Positions 36,813 through 46,018 are shown, counted from the stretch's first letter. The stretch: DNA of 64,000 bases from Castellaniella sp. (GCA_019104865.1 JAHRWZ010000008.1:1-64000); one strand, 5' to 3'. The notes: generated by a model not told the origin, from the letters alone. Made by a program: numbers and translations.

Positions 36813-38024
36813 ATGCCCGAGAATCTACTCACCGACCTCAAGGTCAGGTCGGCCAAATCGACTGATCGAGACTGGAAACTTTCAGACGGCGGGGGCTTGT
36901 TCCTGCTGGTCAAGCCCACCGGCGGCAAGCTCTGGCGGTGGAAGTACCGGCTGCAAGACAAGGAGAATCTCTTTGCCATTGGCGGCTTTCCTCAAGTAAG
37001 TCTTGCGGAGGCGCGCGCGGCCCGCGAGAATGCGCGTGCCTTGGTCAAGCAAGGCATCCATCCTGCTCATGAGCGGCAGCAGGTCAAGCAGCGAAATCTG
37101 GAGGCGCTGGAGGAGCGCAAGCGTGCCCGGGAAAGCTCGTTCGCCAAGGTAGCGAAAGCGTACCTGGCGGAGATCAAACCGGTCTTTGCGCCCAGTTCCT
37201 ACCGCACGAAAGAGTCCCGCATCAGGAAGTACCTGTCGCCCAAGTTCGATGGGATGCCGATGGGCGACATTGGCGTGAAGCAGATCCGCCTGCTGCTGGA
37301 GGAATGCAAGGCACATGGTGCGTGGGCGGCCATTCACGTCAAAGGTGATCTTTCGGCCATCTTCGAGTTTGCGGTGGTGCGGGGGCTGGTCGAGGCCAAT
37401 CCAATCCCCAGCCTGCGCGGGCTGCTGCGCGTGCCGTTCAGCGAGAGCAAGGCGGCGATGACGCGAGAACAAATCCAGAAGTTCTATCAGGAGTTACGCG
37501 GCTACCGGGGCTATCCGGAAACCTCGTTGTGCCTGCGGCTGATTGCGCTGACCGCCTGCCGTCCAGGGGAAGCGGCGGATGCCGAGTGGGATGAATTCGA
37601 CTTTGAGGATGCGCTGTGGCGTCGGCCTGCGGCGAAGATGAAAGCGCGGCGCGACCATGTCAGCCCGTTGTCGGCGCAGGCCATTGCCGTGCTGAAGGAT
37701 TTGCAGTGCATCACGGGCGGTGGCCGCTATCTGTTCCCACACCGGAGCGGCAAGGGCTTCACCACACCCAACCGGTTGACCTACGCGATGCGCGACATGA
37801 ACCTGGGCCGGGGTACGACGCCGCATTGCTGGCGGACGACCTTTTCAACCTGGGCCAACGAGAACGGATACCGGCCTGATGCGATTGAGCGGCAGCTTGC
37901 CCACGTGGAAAGCAACAAGGTTCGGGCCACGTACAACAAGGCGTTGCTGCTGGATCAGAGAAGGACGCTGTTGCAGGACTGGGCGGACTATCTGAGTGCG
38001 GCGGAGGGCAGCGGCACGGCATAG
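36813..38024 (+). CDS. P4-type tyrosine site-specific integrase
   Basis: The 403-residue protein has the DUF4102-like N-terminal arm-binding domain (LLTDLKVRSAKSTDRDWKLS, DGGGLFLLVKPTGGKLWRWK), a central core-binding domain and a C-terminal catalytic domain. The catalytic residues are visible: R250 (TACRPGEA), H338 and R341 (HCWR), H364 (LAHVE) and Y374 (ATYNKAL). It would integrate and excise the island at the ychF 3' end. The ATG at 36813 is preceded by GTGGAG. It is transcribed inward from the left end and converges on hsdM. Confidence 0.93.
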   Translation: MPENLLTDLKVRSAKSTDRDWKLSDGGGLFLLVKPTGGKLWRWKYRLQDKENLFAIGGFPQVSLAEARAARENARALVKQGIHPAHERQQVKQRNLEALEERKRARESSFAKVAKAYLAEIKPVFAPSSYRTKESRIRKYLSPKFDGMPMGDIGVKQIRLLLEECKAHGAWAAIHVKGDLSAIFEFAVVRGLVEANPIPSLRGLLRVPFSESKAAMTREQIQKFYQELRGYRGYPETSLCLRLIALTACRPGEAADAEWDEFDFEDALWRRPAAKMKARRDHVSPLSAQAIAVLKDLQCITGGGRYLFPHRSGKGFTTPNRLTYAMRDMNLGRGTTPHCWRTTFSTWANENGYRPDAIERQLAHVESNKVRATYNKALLLDQRRTLLQDWADYLSAAEGSGTA

Positions 38025-38147
38025 GGAAGAGTTGGCTGGGTGTTGTAGAACCAATGGACAGGGCGGCCTCTTCCTTTTCTGGATAGGGCCGTTGCCCCTT
38101 GAGTGCCATTCCCTTGCCGTTTGCTTTTGCCGAAGGCTGGGTGCGGG

Positions 38148-38200
38148 AAATAGGGTAATCAAGCAATAAATAGGGTAATTGCTATTGAATTACCCTATTT
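38148..38200. repeat. AATAGGGTAAT direct and inverted repeat between int and hsdM
   Basis: AAATAGGGTAATT (38168-38180) and AATTACCCTATTT (38188-38200) form a perfect 13-bp inverted repeat around a 7-base loop. A direct copy, AAATAGGGTAATC, lies 20 bases upstream at 38148-38160. It sits between two convergent genes, 10 bases from the hsdM stop. It could be a bidirectional terminator without a long T-run, or a protein-binding site. The remainder of 38025-38210 holds nothing recognisable. Confidence 0.65.
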
Positions 38201-38210
38201 AGTAGGTCAC

Positions 38211-39851
38211 TCAGGGAAGCAAAGGCAATCCCAGTTCAGCCAGATATTGGTTGTGACGTTTCTTGGCTTCGGCGATCTTTTGCTCGGCAGACACAAGGTC
38301 GGCGTGTACGGTCGCTAGGATGATCTCTTCCTCTACTTCTGCTGTGCTTACGTAGCGCGAGATGTTGAGGTTGAAATCGTTCTTTTCGATTTCTTCTATG
38401 CTTACCCGGCGCGAGTAGCGCGGCTCTTCCTTACGGAACTGATAGGTGTCGATGATCTTTTCGATGTGCCCGATTTGACCATCAGGCATTTCGTTTGTTC
38501 TCAGTAGTTGGTTTTGGCGCTTGCCCTTCTCGAAGTGCTCCGGCCCGCTTGCGTTGATGAACAATACGTCGTCCGGCTTTTTGCACTTCTTCAGTACCAG
38601 GATGCACACAGGGATGCCTGTGGAGAAGAACAGGTTAGCGGGCAGGCCAATCACCGTGTCAATGTGCCCGTCCTTCAGCAGCTTGGTGCGGATGCGTGCT
38701 TCGGCTCCGCCACGGAACAGCACACCGTGGGGTAGGATGATGGCCATCACACCGTCTTGCTTCAGGAAGTGGAAGCCGTGCAGCAGGAAGGCGAAGTCCG
38801 CTGCCGATTTCGGTGCCAGTCCATAGTTCTTGAATCGTGTGTCCTCGCCCAGTGCCTTGCTAGGCTCCCAGCGGTAGCTGAACGGCGGGTTGGCCACAAC
38901 GGCGTCGAACCGGGGCATCTTGGCCGGATTGGTCTCGCGTAGCATGTCCCACTCGTTGAGCAGGGTGTCGCCATGGAAAATGTCGAACTCCGAATCCTTC
39001 ATCCCGTGCAGCAGCATGTTCATGCGCGCCAGGTTGTAGGTGGTGATGTTCTTCTCCTGCCCGTAGATTTTGCCGATACCGTGCGGCCCCATACGGTGGC
39101 GCACGTTGAGCAGCAGGGAGCCTGAGCCGCAGGCAAAGTCGAGCACGCTGTCGAGGTGCGAGCGTTTGCCCGTGGCAGGTTCCTGGCTATCCAGCGTGAC
39201 GATCGCCGACAGAATGTCTGAAATACGCTGTGGCGTGTAGAACTCACCGGCCTTTTTACCGGAGCCTGCCGCAAACTGGCCGATCAGGTACTCATAGGCA
39301 TCGCCCAGTGTGTCGCTGTCAGTGGAAAACTGGCCCAGGCCCTTGGCGATTTCGGCGATGATCTTGCACAAACGCGCGTTACGCTTCGGGTAGGTTTTGC
39401 CCAGTTTGTCGGATGCCAGGTTGATCTCTGAGAACAGCCCCCGGAAGGTACTGGCGAAGGATTCTTCCTCGATGTACTTGAAACCGGCCTGCAAAGTACT
39501 GAGCAGTTCCGCGTTCTGCGTGCGCGCCATCTCGGCGATGCTGCCCCAAAGGTATTGAGGCTCGATCACGTAATGCACCTTGCGGCGCATCTGTTTCTCG
39601 AATTCCGGCACATCGTCCAGGTTGCATTCGTACCAGAGCTGCAACGGGGTAGAGACCGATCCATCAATCTGCTGTGGGTAGTCTGCCCCCAGCTCCTTCT
39701 GCGCGGCAGCCTCGTAGTTGTCTGACAGATAGCGAAGGAAGAGAAAAGCCAGCATGTAATCGCGGAAATCGTCCGCGTTCATTGCGCCGCGCAGTTGATC
39801 GGCGATGGCCCAGAGGGTTTTGCCCAGTTTTTGCTTTTCGGATTCGGTCAT
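38211..39851 (-). CDS. hsdM: Type I restriction-modification DNA methyltransferase subunit HsdM
   Basis: The 546-residue product has the HsdM N-terminal domain (KLGKTLWAIADQLRGAMNAD, then FLFLRYLSDNYE), the SAM-binding motif LDFACGSGSLL (residues 237-247) and the N6-adenine methylation motif NPPF (321-324), with QFAAGSGKKAGEFYTP before them. With HsdS it forms the methylase, and with HsdR the nuclease. It is the last gene of the six-gene operon; its ATG overlaps the prrC stop by four bases. The C-terminal tail contains a helical region typical for binding HsdS. Confidence 0.96.
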   Translation of the reverse strand: MTESEKQKLGKTLWAIADQLRGAMNADDFRDYMLAFLFLRYLSDNYEAAAQKELGADYPQQIDGSVSTPLQLWYECNLDDVPEFEKQMRRKVHYVIEPQYLWGSIAEMARTQNAELLSTLQAGFKYIEEESFASTFRGLFSEINLASDKLGKTYPKRNARLCKIIAEIAKGLGQFSTDSDTLGDAYEYLIGQFAAGSGKKAGEFYTPQRISDILSAIVTLDSQEPATGKRSHLDSVLDFACGSGSLLLNVRHRMGPHGIGKIYGQEKNITTYNLARMNMLLHGMKDSEFDIFHGDTLLNEWDMLRETNPAKMPRFDAVVANPPFSYRWEPSKALGEDTRFKNYGLAPKSAADFAFLLHGFHFLKQDGVMAIILPHGVLFRGGAEARIRTKLLKDGHIDTVIGLPANLFFSTGIPVCILVLKKCKKPDDVLFINASGPEHFEKGKRQNQLLRTNEMPDGQIGHIEKIIDTYQFRKEEPRYSRRVSIEEIEKNDFNLNISRYVSTAEVEEEIILATVHADLVSAEQKIAEAKKRHNQYLAELGLPLLP

Positions 39852-40993
39852 GGTGTGCCTGCTGTTTCCACCTCAGAAGCCTGAGCGAACAAATCGGGAT
39901 TGAAGGGGTATCTGCTCAGGAAGTCGTTCAGAATTTTCTTGAAGTAAGCCTTGTTCTCATCGAGCATCTGTTGCGGCTCATACAACGAATAGTTGCCGTG
40001 GCTGAGGATGTTGATCAAACGGGCATGCAGAATGCCGTCCGGGTCATCATCGTTTTGCTTGATGCAGACCGAGAAGTTCTTGTGGCCGTGGAAGCTCGCC
40101 GTCTTCTCAAGAATCGTGCGCAGCATGTTGAAGTGGTGCGTGAACAAACGATCTTCCTGCGCCGCCTGATACAGTTCAGCCAAGGCGGCAACGTGGTGGA
40201 AGAACGGTGTATCGCCCTCTTCGGGCCGCAGCAGATAGCCGCCGTTGGCCGGGTGTTTGTTGATCACATAGCGGCGAGCCTTGCCCAGTTCATTGCATAG
40301 CACATTGAAAAACAAGGTGTGGTGCGTGGAGATCACCGTCTTGAGTCGGTTGTCCTGTCGCTTGAGCAACTGCGCCAGGTGATTGGCGACCGCGATGGCA
40401 TTGTGCTCATCCAGCGATGAGATCGGGTCGTCGATATACAGGTACTTCACCCACTGGTAAGCCTCGATATCGGCGTCCATCGCTAGTTCGACCACGGCCA
40501 AAAAGAAACACCAGATGAAGATGTTTTCCTCGCCGCGCGATACCTTGATGTTATCAATGATTTCCGTATTCTCGTCTTTGCCATTCTCTCCCTTGACAAC
40601 CACTGTGCGTGAAAAACGCACAGCCCACTCTGCTCCTTGTGTGTCGATGCGGAAATCGAAATCCGCGTAACGTCGCAGCAATGGGCGGATGCGGTTGTCC
40701 ATCTCCAGATCGAACAGCCCCTGACAGAACCGCGAATCCCTGTTGAGCAACAAACGCCGGTCCGCATCACCTGCAAGATCATTGTTCCAGTGGAACAGGT
40801 CTTCGGTGAAGGCGTTGAAATACAGCGTATCGCGGGTCTCGTCCTGGTTGCCCATGTCCTTGAAGGCCATGGATAACCGCGTCTTGCCGGTGCCGTTGTA
40901 GGCATAGAGCAAGACGGCTTTTTTGTTTCCCAGTTCACCGCGCAGATGGGTAGCCAGCGCGGGCAGATCGGCGAAGGGCTGGCTGGGCTTCAT
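39848..40993 (-). CDS. prrC: PrrC-type tRNA anticodon nuclease
   Basis: The 381-residue protein follows E. coli PrrC along its whole length. It has an ABC-type NTPase part: Walker A AYNGTGKT (31-38), the PrrC-specific NAFTEDLFHWNNDL (60-73), signature VSRGEENIFIW (151-161), Walker B YLYIDDPISSLD (184-195), and H-loop H224. The C-terminal nuclease part follows. The three residues that catalyse cleavage in E. coli PrrC (Arg320, Glu324, His356) appear here as R292, E296 (in LRTILEKTASF) and H332 (INILSHGNYSL). PrrC cuts tRNA-Lys at the wobble base when phage disables the associated type I enzyme. There is no zinc-hook coiled coil, so it is not RloC. It overlaps hsdS and hsdM by four bases each. 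Confidence 0.9.
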   Translation of the reverse strand: MKPSQPFADLPALATHLRGELGNKKAVLLYAYNGTGKTRLSMAFKDMGNQDETRDTLYFNAFTEDLFHWNNDLAGDADRRLLLNRDSRFCQGLFDLEMDNRIRPLLRRYADFDFRIDTQGAEWAVRFSRTVVVKGENGKDENTEIIDNIKVSRGEENIFIWCFFLAVVELAMDADIEAYQWVKYLYIDDPISSLDEHNAIAVANHLAQLLKRQDNRLKTVISTHHTLFFNVLCNELGKARRYVINKHPANGGYLLRPEEGDTPFFHHVAALAELYQAAQEDRLFTHHFNMLRTILEKTASFHGHKNFSVCIKQNDDDPDGILHARLINILSHGNYSLYEPQQMLDENKAYFKKILNDFLSRYPFNPDLFAQASEVETAGTP

Positions 40994-42234
40994 GCGCTCA
41001 CCTCATCCAACACCGGAAACAACTGCTGCATTAGGCTCTTTTTGTGGGTCTTGAGTGCCTCGATCTTTTGACTTTGGGCAGTGATCAGGTCGTCGAGGGA
41101 GGAAAGGCAATCAGCGATGACTTGTTGCTCTTCCGGCTCTGGAACGAGAAATTTGTACTTCTTTAATTTATTGCCGTTTATCGAGTTAATAGTGGCACCT
41201 AAGTCAGCTGCTACCTGCTTCTCATACGCTTCTGTTTGGAAAAGCTGAATGATGAACTTTGCCACGCTTGATCTAAATACAGCCATGAATGCGCCATGAG
41301 TACATGGTGGCATGCCTTTGGGTATGAGCGCATTTTTCCCGATCAGTGATTTTGAGCCATTTCGGACGCAAATCAAAATGTCGTTTGGCAGAGATGGGCT
41401 GGCGCCTTTTATATCTGGCCTTACATAAACATTGTCATCCAAGACGATTCTGCCATCCTGAACATTCGACGACCGCAAGACCAAGAGCCCTTCATCGCGC
41501 ACATCATCTGGGCTGTACGTCAAACCGGAGACAAGTTCCCCTAACTGGCCAAGAGCCTTCTCCTCCCACTCCGCCGCCTCCCGAAACTCCAGAAAACGCA
41601 ACCGTGGCACGGTTTCGCCTTCGCGGGGGAAAAGCTGCTGCATCAGGCCCTTCTGGTGGGTCTTGAGGGTGTCCAGCTTTTGGGTTTCTGCTGCGATCAA
41701 ATCATCCAGCGAAGACAGGCAGTCGGCGATTTTTTGTTGCTCACCACTTGGAGGGATTGGTAATGCAAGCGCGGAAAACTGCTTGTAACTGATCATCTTC
41801 CCATCGCGAAGCCCCTCAAGATTTTTAGTCATTTGGGCGATGAACCGATCAGTCTTTAGGTAATGCCTAAAGTAATCTTCAGAGTAGCCATGTCTCAGTC
41901 GTAGAATTACATAAGCAGGACTGCAAATCCCCCGATATCTAGAAAACTCAATACCTCCTTGAAAAGAACGCAGGCTAATGATGAAGTCGCCGACTTCAAC
42001 CACCTTGTAACTTTCTAGGCTTTTTTCAGTGACGGAAACATGATAGTCAATCATTTCCCGAGGGATCGCTCCTTGCTCTTGTGTTATGGCAAGAACAGGG
42101 AGGTCGGAACTGTGATCTTTATTGGAAATTTGATCAAAGATCATATTTCCAAATTCAGGGCCCCATCCGGCCTCGGCTCGAAACTCCGGAAATCTCAACC
42201 GTGGCACCAACGGTTTTTTTTTATTCCCGCTCAT
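40990..42234 (-). CDS. hsdS: Type I restriction-modification specificity subunit HsdS
   Basis: The 414-residue product has two target-recognition domains separated by conserved helices. The conserved units are near copies: QQKIADCLSSLDDLIAAETQ with LKTHQKGLMQQLFP in the centre, and QQVIADCLSSLDDLITAQSQ with LKTHKKSLMQQLFP at the C-terminus. This two-fold repeat predicts a bipartite recognition sequence. The recognition domains are noticeably AT-rich, as is usual for exchanged HsdS segments. The start overlaps the upstream AlbA-domain gene by four bases. The recognition sequence cannot be read from the protein. Confidence 0.95.
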   Translation of the reverse strand: MSGNKKKPLVPRLRFPEFRAEAGWGPEFGNMIFDQISNKDHSSDLPVLAITQEQGAIPREMIDYHVSVTEKSLESYKVVEVGDFIISLRSFQGGIEFSRYRGICSPAYVILRLRHGYSEDYFRHYLKTDRFIAQMTKNLEGLRDGKMISYKQFSALALPIPPSGEQQKIADCLSSLDDLIAAETQKLDTLKTHQKGLMQQLFPREGETVPRLRFLEFREAAEWEEKALGQLGELVSGLTYSPDDVRDEGLLVLRSSNVQDGRIVLDDNVYVRPDIKGASPSLPNDILICVRNGSKSLIGKNALIPKGMPPCTHGAFMAVFRSSVAKFIIQLFQTEAYEKQVAADLGATINSINGNKLKKYKFLVPEPEEQQVIADCLSSLDDLITAQSQKIEALKTHKKSLMQQLFPVLDEVSA

Positions 42235-43394
42235 GCTGCTTGCTCCTGTGGCCGTGTCACGACGGCCTTGAACAGGTTTCCCGCCCGGTCATCGATCAGC
42301 TCAATCTGCGGCCAGGCCCGCAAGGCGCGCAGCAGACCACTGCCCAGTCCACGATAAGGCAGCAGCTTGGCGGCAAAAGACGCTAGGATGGGATTGCGCA
42401 TATTGGAGTTGCCCGCCTTGATGTTTTCGATAGTCAGGTTGTTGGGCAGGTGCCCGGGGCTGATGATCTCGACGCGATCGGCAAACACCAGCACGCGCAC
42501 TGGCGCACTGATGAAGTAGTCGCGGTGGATGAGCGCGTTGGCGACCAGTTCTTCCCAGACAATGCGGGAAATCTCGGACTGCCCGAGAGAGTTGAAGCCT
42601 TGATCGCTTTGCGTGGCACGGGTGTTGGCGATGATGAAGCCCAGCGTCTGCTGGAACACATCGGCCAGTTTGCCGGTGATGTCGCGGCTGTCGATGTAGC
42701 GCTGATCCTCGATGTCGATGCCGACAAAGGCCACCGCCTTGACGATGAAGGCAGGTAGCGCATACTGCGGTGTTTTGGCAAACAAGAGACTGCCCGCCAC
42801 GTTGAGCAGCCCCTGGTTCATCAGGTTCATGTTGGTCAAGAGTTGCGGCAGTGGCAGGTTGTGCTGGGCAAGCGATTCGCCGAACTGCTGCTCGAAGAAG
42901 GCTTCGAAATAGGGCATATCCACATCGCCCGCGCCTAAGCCCGCCACCGGCGTCTCATCCGCATGCACCAGCCCCGCCTGCTGGAACAGGCGCTGGATTT
43001 CTTCACGCGAGGTGGCGCGGCGCTTGTCCGAGCCGTTCTTCACCCAGATGGCTCCGTTCTTGTCCATGTGGGGTTTACTGACGCCTTCAGCAACGGTGAC
43101 CACCATCACGGTACCATTGGGGTGCGGCACGTTTTCGGTGAGTGGGTTCACCGCAGGCCGCACATTTTGTGAGGCACTGTTCGAGATGAGCTGGTTCAGG
43201 CGGTCGATGTCCGCGCCAGAAAGGCCCAGCACCGTGCCGTCGTTTTGCACGCCAATGAAAATCTGTCCGCCAGCAGTGTTGCTGAAGGCCACGATCTCCG
43301 CCGCCAGTGCGTCGGCATTGGTGAAGTTCTCTTTGAACTGATGGCGGCTGTCTTCGCCACGGCTCAAGCAGTCGATCAGCTCTGTGGTTTCCAT
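42231..43394 (-). CDS. AlbA_2/Schlafen-domain protein with C-terminal GHKL-like ATPase region
   Basis: The 387-residue protein opens with an AlbA_2 (Schlafen-type) domain: SRHQFKENFTNADALAAEIV, AFSNTAGGQIFIGVQNDGTV, IWVKNGSDKRRATSREEIQR. Its C-terminal half has the HATPase_c_4/RecG-like pattern VWEELVANALIHRDYFISAP, VEIISPGHLPNNLTIENI and YRGLGSGLLRAL. Such COG2865-like proteins are often called transcriptional regulators or RecG-like, but AlbA_2 proteins can act on nucleic acid. It lies between trlF and hsdS with overlaps of 19 and 4 bases, so it is an integral member of the operon. Its biochemical role here is unknown. Confidence 0.85.
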   Translation of the reverse strand: METTELIDCLSRGEDSRHQFKENFTNADALAAEIVAFSNTAGGQIFIGVQNDGTVLGLSGADIDRLNQLISNSASQNVRPAVNPLTENVPHPNGTVMVVTVAEGVSKPHMDKNGAIWVKNGSDKRRATSREEIQRLFQQAGLVHADETPVAGLGAGDVDMPYFEAFFEQQFGESLAQHNLPLPQLLTNMNLMNQGLLNVAGSLLFAKTPQYALPAFIVKAVAFVGIDIEDQRYIDSRDITGKLADVFQQTLGFIIANTRATQSDQGFNSLGQSEISRIVWEELVANALIHRDYFISAPVRVLVFADRVEIISPGHLPNNLTIENIKAGNSNMRNPILASFAAKLLPYRGLGSGLLRALRAWPQIELIDDRAGNLFKAVVTRPQEQAA

Positions 43395-46018
43395 AAGTTG
43401 TAAACCTCTTTACGTCGGTTGAAGGCTTCCTGGCCTCCTTCCATGATGTTGATGATGGCGTCCTGCACCGGGCGAGCGTCGATGCTGCCGCTTTGCACGG
43501 CAACTTTCTCGTCCTGATAGCGGCAGGCGTGCACTTGCTCCGCATCACCCAGCACCGGGAAATTGGCGTTGTGGGTGGCGAAGATGAATTGGGCATGAGG
43601 TTTCATCTCACGCAGCAGCTTGATCACGTCGTCGTAGATGGTCTGGTTGTCCAGATCGTCTTCAGGCTGGTCGATGATGATCACGTCGTTCTGGCGCTGG
43701 CTGAGCACGTAAAGCAGCAGGGCCGAAGCGCGTTGCCCGAGCGAGTGGTGCTTCAACTCCTTGCCGCGATAGCGGATGACGAAGCGGTTGGGCACCTGCC
43801 AGGTGACGAATTCCACCAGGTTCTGCATGAAGGTTTTTTCGAAAACCTCCGGGGTGCTGCCCGCCTTTTTCAAGGCGTTCGGCAAATCACGCAGCAGGCC
43901 GCCGAAGTCGGCGTAATCCTCCATCACCGCGCGCAGGGTGGTTTCGCGGATGTTGCTGCCCTTGAAGAGCTGCTGCATGAAGCTGATGGCGGCTTCCTTG
44001 TCGCCTTTGAAGTCGGCTTCGATCTGCAAGGCGGTATGACCTGCGTTCACGCGATCCAGCTCTATCTTGATGGTGTTGAACTCGCGTAGCCAAAGCCCGT
44101 TGAGTTTGTCGATCTCGGCAAACAGCGCATCACGAATACTGCTTTGCTGGCTTTCCTGCTTGGTCAGCGCCTCCAGCATTTGCTCCGCCTTGGTTTTGCG
44201 CTGTTGCTGGGTCAGGAAGTCATCCGGCTGGATGGCCGTCATGCCGGTCTGTTTGAGTTCCTGAGCCAGTTGGCGCTCGACTTGGGCGAATTCTTCCTGA
44301 AGACTCAGGCGCGCGCCGTCGAACTCGCCTTGCTTGGCTTGGAGCCGGACGGTAATGGCGCGGGCTTCCTGCTCGATTTTCTTGAGCTGATCGATCTTGG
44401 CAACGAGGTTGGCAAACTCAGCGTAATAAGCCGTGAAGAAGTCGGGGTTCTGCTTGGATAGGTAGCTCGTGGCGTTACGCAAGTCGTCTTCATGCTCGGC
44501 GATCAATTGCCCGAGAGCGAGTATGAAGCTGTCTGCCCGCTCCTTCATGCGCGTCAGCGCAGCAGCATCCTGCTGAAAGCCAAGGCGCTTTTGCAGCTTG
44601 TCGGCGACCCCGTACTCATCGAACTTCTTCAGCCGGAAGTTGGCATCGGTGAGCTGGGACTCGTAATCGCGCTTGAGTTCAGCGGTATTGCTGAGCTTGA
44701 GCCAGCGCTGCGCGGCATCACGCACATGCTGGCGTTGGGTTTCGATTTCGTCCCGCAGAACACGCAGCTTTTCGCCCACCAGCTTTTCCACCAGATCGGT
44801 TTCGAAACCTTCGCCGGTGCTGGAGAGGTCTTTCTGTCCGAAGTAGATCGGGCGGCGCAGCACGGTTTCCCGGATCGACACGCCAGGCTGCAACTTGCCG
44901 TCCAAGTAGACGTTCGGCGCTTCGCGGAAGATGCGGGAGATGGTGAATTCCTGTCCATACACGTCGCAGGCCGTCAGCGTTACCTTGCCGCCGCTGCCCA
45001 AGGTGTGGCGGATCAGTTCATCCTTGTACTTGGTGTCCTGCGCCTTCTCGCCACGAGGAATGTCGAGGGCATAGCGCACTGCCTCCAGAATGGACGACTT
45101 GCCGCTGCCCCGGATGCCGATCAGCGTGTTCAGTTCGGGCGAAAAATACAGCGTCTCCCCGTCGAGAATACCGCCGTCGAAGTGAATACTGCGGATGTAC
45201 GATGCCTGATGCTTGGGCGGTTCTGTGGCGACCCGCGCAGCGGGATCACTCAAGGCAAACTTGACCGCCTCAAAGGATAGCTCGCCCAATTTGAGATGGC
45301 AGGCTTTGCCCTGACCGATGTCTTCGATGCATTTGGCGTCGCAGCCTTCGAGCTCGGCGGGGTACCAGTCCCCTAGATGCTGCTGCGTTTTAGTCCGGCA
45401 GGGTTTGTTTTTCTCTTGCAGCTTGTTGTACGTGCGTACCTTCTGGAAGCCCAGCGTGCGGCGGCGGAAGAACTCGTTCTGGCCCAATTCTGCAAGACGC
45501 CCACCCTCCAGCTCGGCCCAGAGCCCGCTCGGCGCTTCGACATGGGCAAAGACGAGGAAGAAGTCGCGGTGGTAGCTTTCCAGCTTCTTGATGGTTTCCA
45601 GCAGCGAGAGAGAGGAGCGACCATTTTCCTGCTCATACTGAGCAGGTATTTTTCCTTCAAAGGCGACACCCAAGAAAGGATTGATATGGTCATGACCTTC
45701 TGCCAACCAGTCGTCCGAAAAAACCACTAGCGTATGAATGCCAGTAGCCCCATCGTTGACCGATAGCTCTACACCTGGAAGCAGTGCAATTCCCTTCTTC
45801 TGTGCAGTTTTACGCAGCGCCTTGAACTCTGCAAAGTCGAACTTGTTGTGATTAGTGATAACAGCAAGCTGGATGCCCGCTTTCTCCAATGCATTCACAT
45901 AGTTGCTGTTGTAGAAGTCGTCATCACCCGTGAACTTGAACTCGCGATCTGCGCGGGTGTGCATATGAAAATCCGCGCGAATCCATTGAGCTCCTTGTGC
46001 AAAGACGGTACCCATCAT
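43376..46018 (-). CDS. trlF: PHP-domain plus SMC/ABC-like ATPase (TrlF family)
   Basis: The 880-residue protein joins an N-terminal PHP phosphoesterase domain (DFHMH 16-20, ITNHNKFDF near 54-62, LLPGVELSV near 79-87) to an SMC-like ATPase. The latter has Walker A GIRGSGKS (301-308), a long predicted coiled-coil middle (about 390-700), signature-like SLGQRASALLLYVL, Walker B VIIIDQPEDDLD (779-790), and H-loop H816 in ATHNANF. This architecture is known as the TrlF-family AAA-like ATPase and is repeatedly found in type I restriction loci. The PHP part suggests metal-dependent phosphate ester hydrolysis triggered by the ATPase. It overlaps hsdR by four bases. ATG 46015 is an alternative start. 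Confidence 0.87.
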   Translation of the reverse strand: MMGTVFAQGAQWIRADFHMHTRADREFKFTGDDDFYNSNYVNALEKAGIQLAVITNHNKFDFAEFKALRKTAQKKGIALLPGVELSVNDGATGIHTLVVFSDDWLAEGHDHINPFLGVAFEGKIPAQYEQENGRSSLSLLETIKKLESYHRDFFLVFAHVEAPSGLWAELEGGRLAELGQNEFFRRRTLGFQKVRTYNKLQEKNKPCRTKTQQHLGDWYPAELEGCDAKCIEDIGQGKACHLKLGELSFEAVKFALSDPAARVATEPPKHQASYIRSIHFDGGILDGETLYFSPELNTLIGIRGSGKSSILEAVRYALDIPRGEKAQDTKYKDELIRHTLGSGGKVTLTACDVYGQEFTISRIFREAPNVYLDGKLQPGVSIRETVLRRPIYFGQKDLSSTGEGFETDLVEKLVGEKLRVLRDEIETQRQHVRDAAQRWLKLSNTAELKRDYESQLTDANFRLKKFDEYGVADKLQKRLGFQQDAAALTRMKERADSFILALGQLIAEHEDDLRNATSYLSKQNPDFFTAYYAEFANLVAKIDQLKKIEQEARAITVRLQAKQGEFDGARLSLQEEFAQVERQLAQELKQTGMTAIQPDDFLTQQQRKTKAEQMLEALTKQESQQSSIRDALFAEIDKLNGLWLREFNTIKIELDRVNAGHTALQIEADFKGDKEAAISFMQQLFKGSNIRETTLRAVMEDYADFGGLLRDLPNALKKAGSTPEVFEKTFMQNLVEFVTWQVPNRFVIRYRGKELKHHSLGQRASALLLYVLSQRQNDVIIIDQPEDDLDNQTIYDDVIKLLREMKPHAQFIFATHNANFPVLGDAEQVHACRYQDEKVAVQSGSIDARPVQDAIINIMEGGQEAFNRRKEVYNLWKPQS

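Noticed and set aside
39848..40993. RloC-type anticodon nuclease
   Set aside because: RloC proteins carry a long coiled-coil insertion with a zinc hook; this 381-residue protein lacks it and follows PrrC along its whole length.
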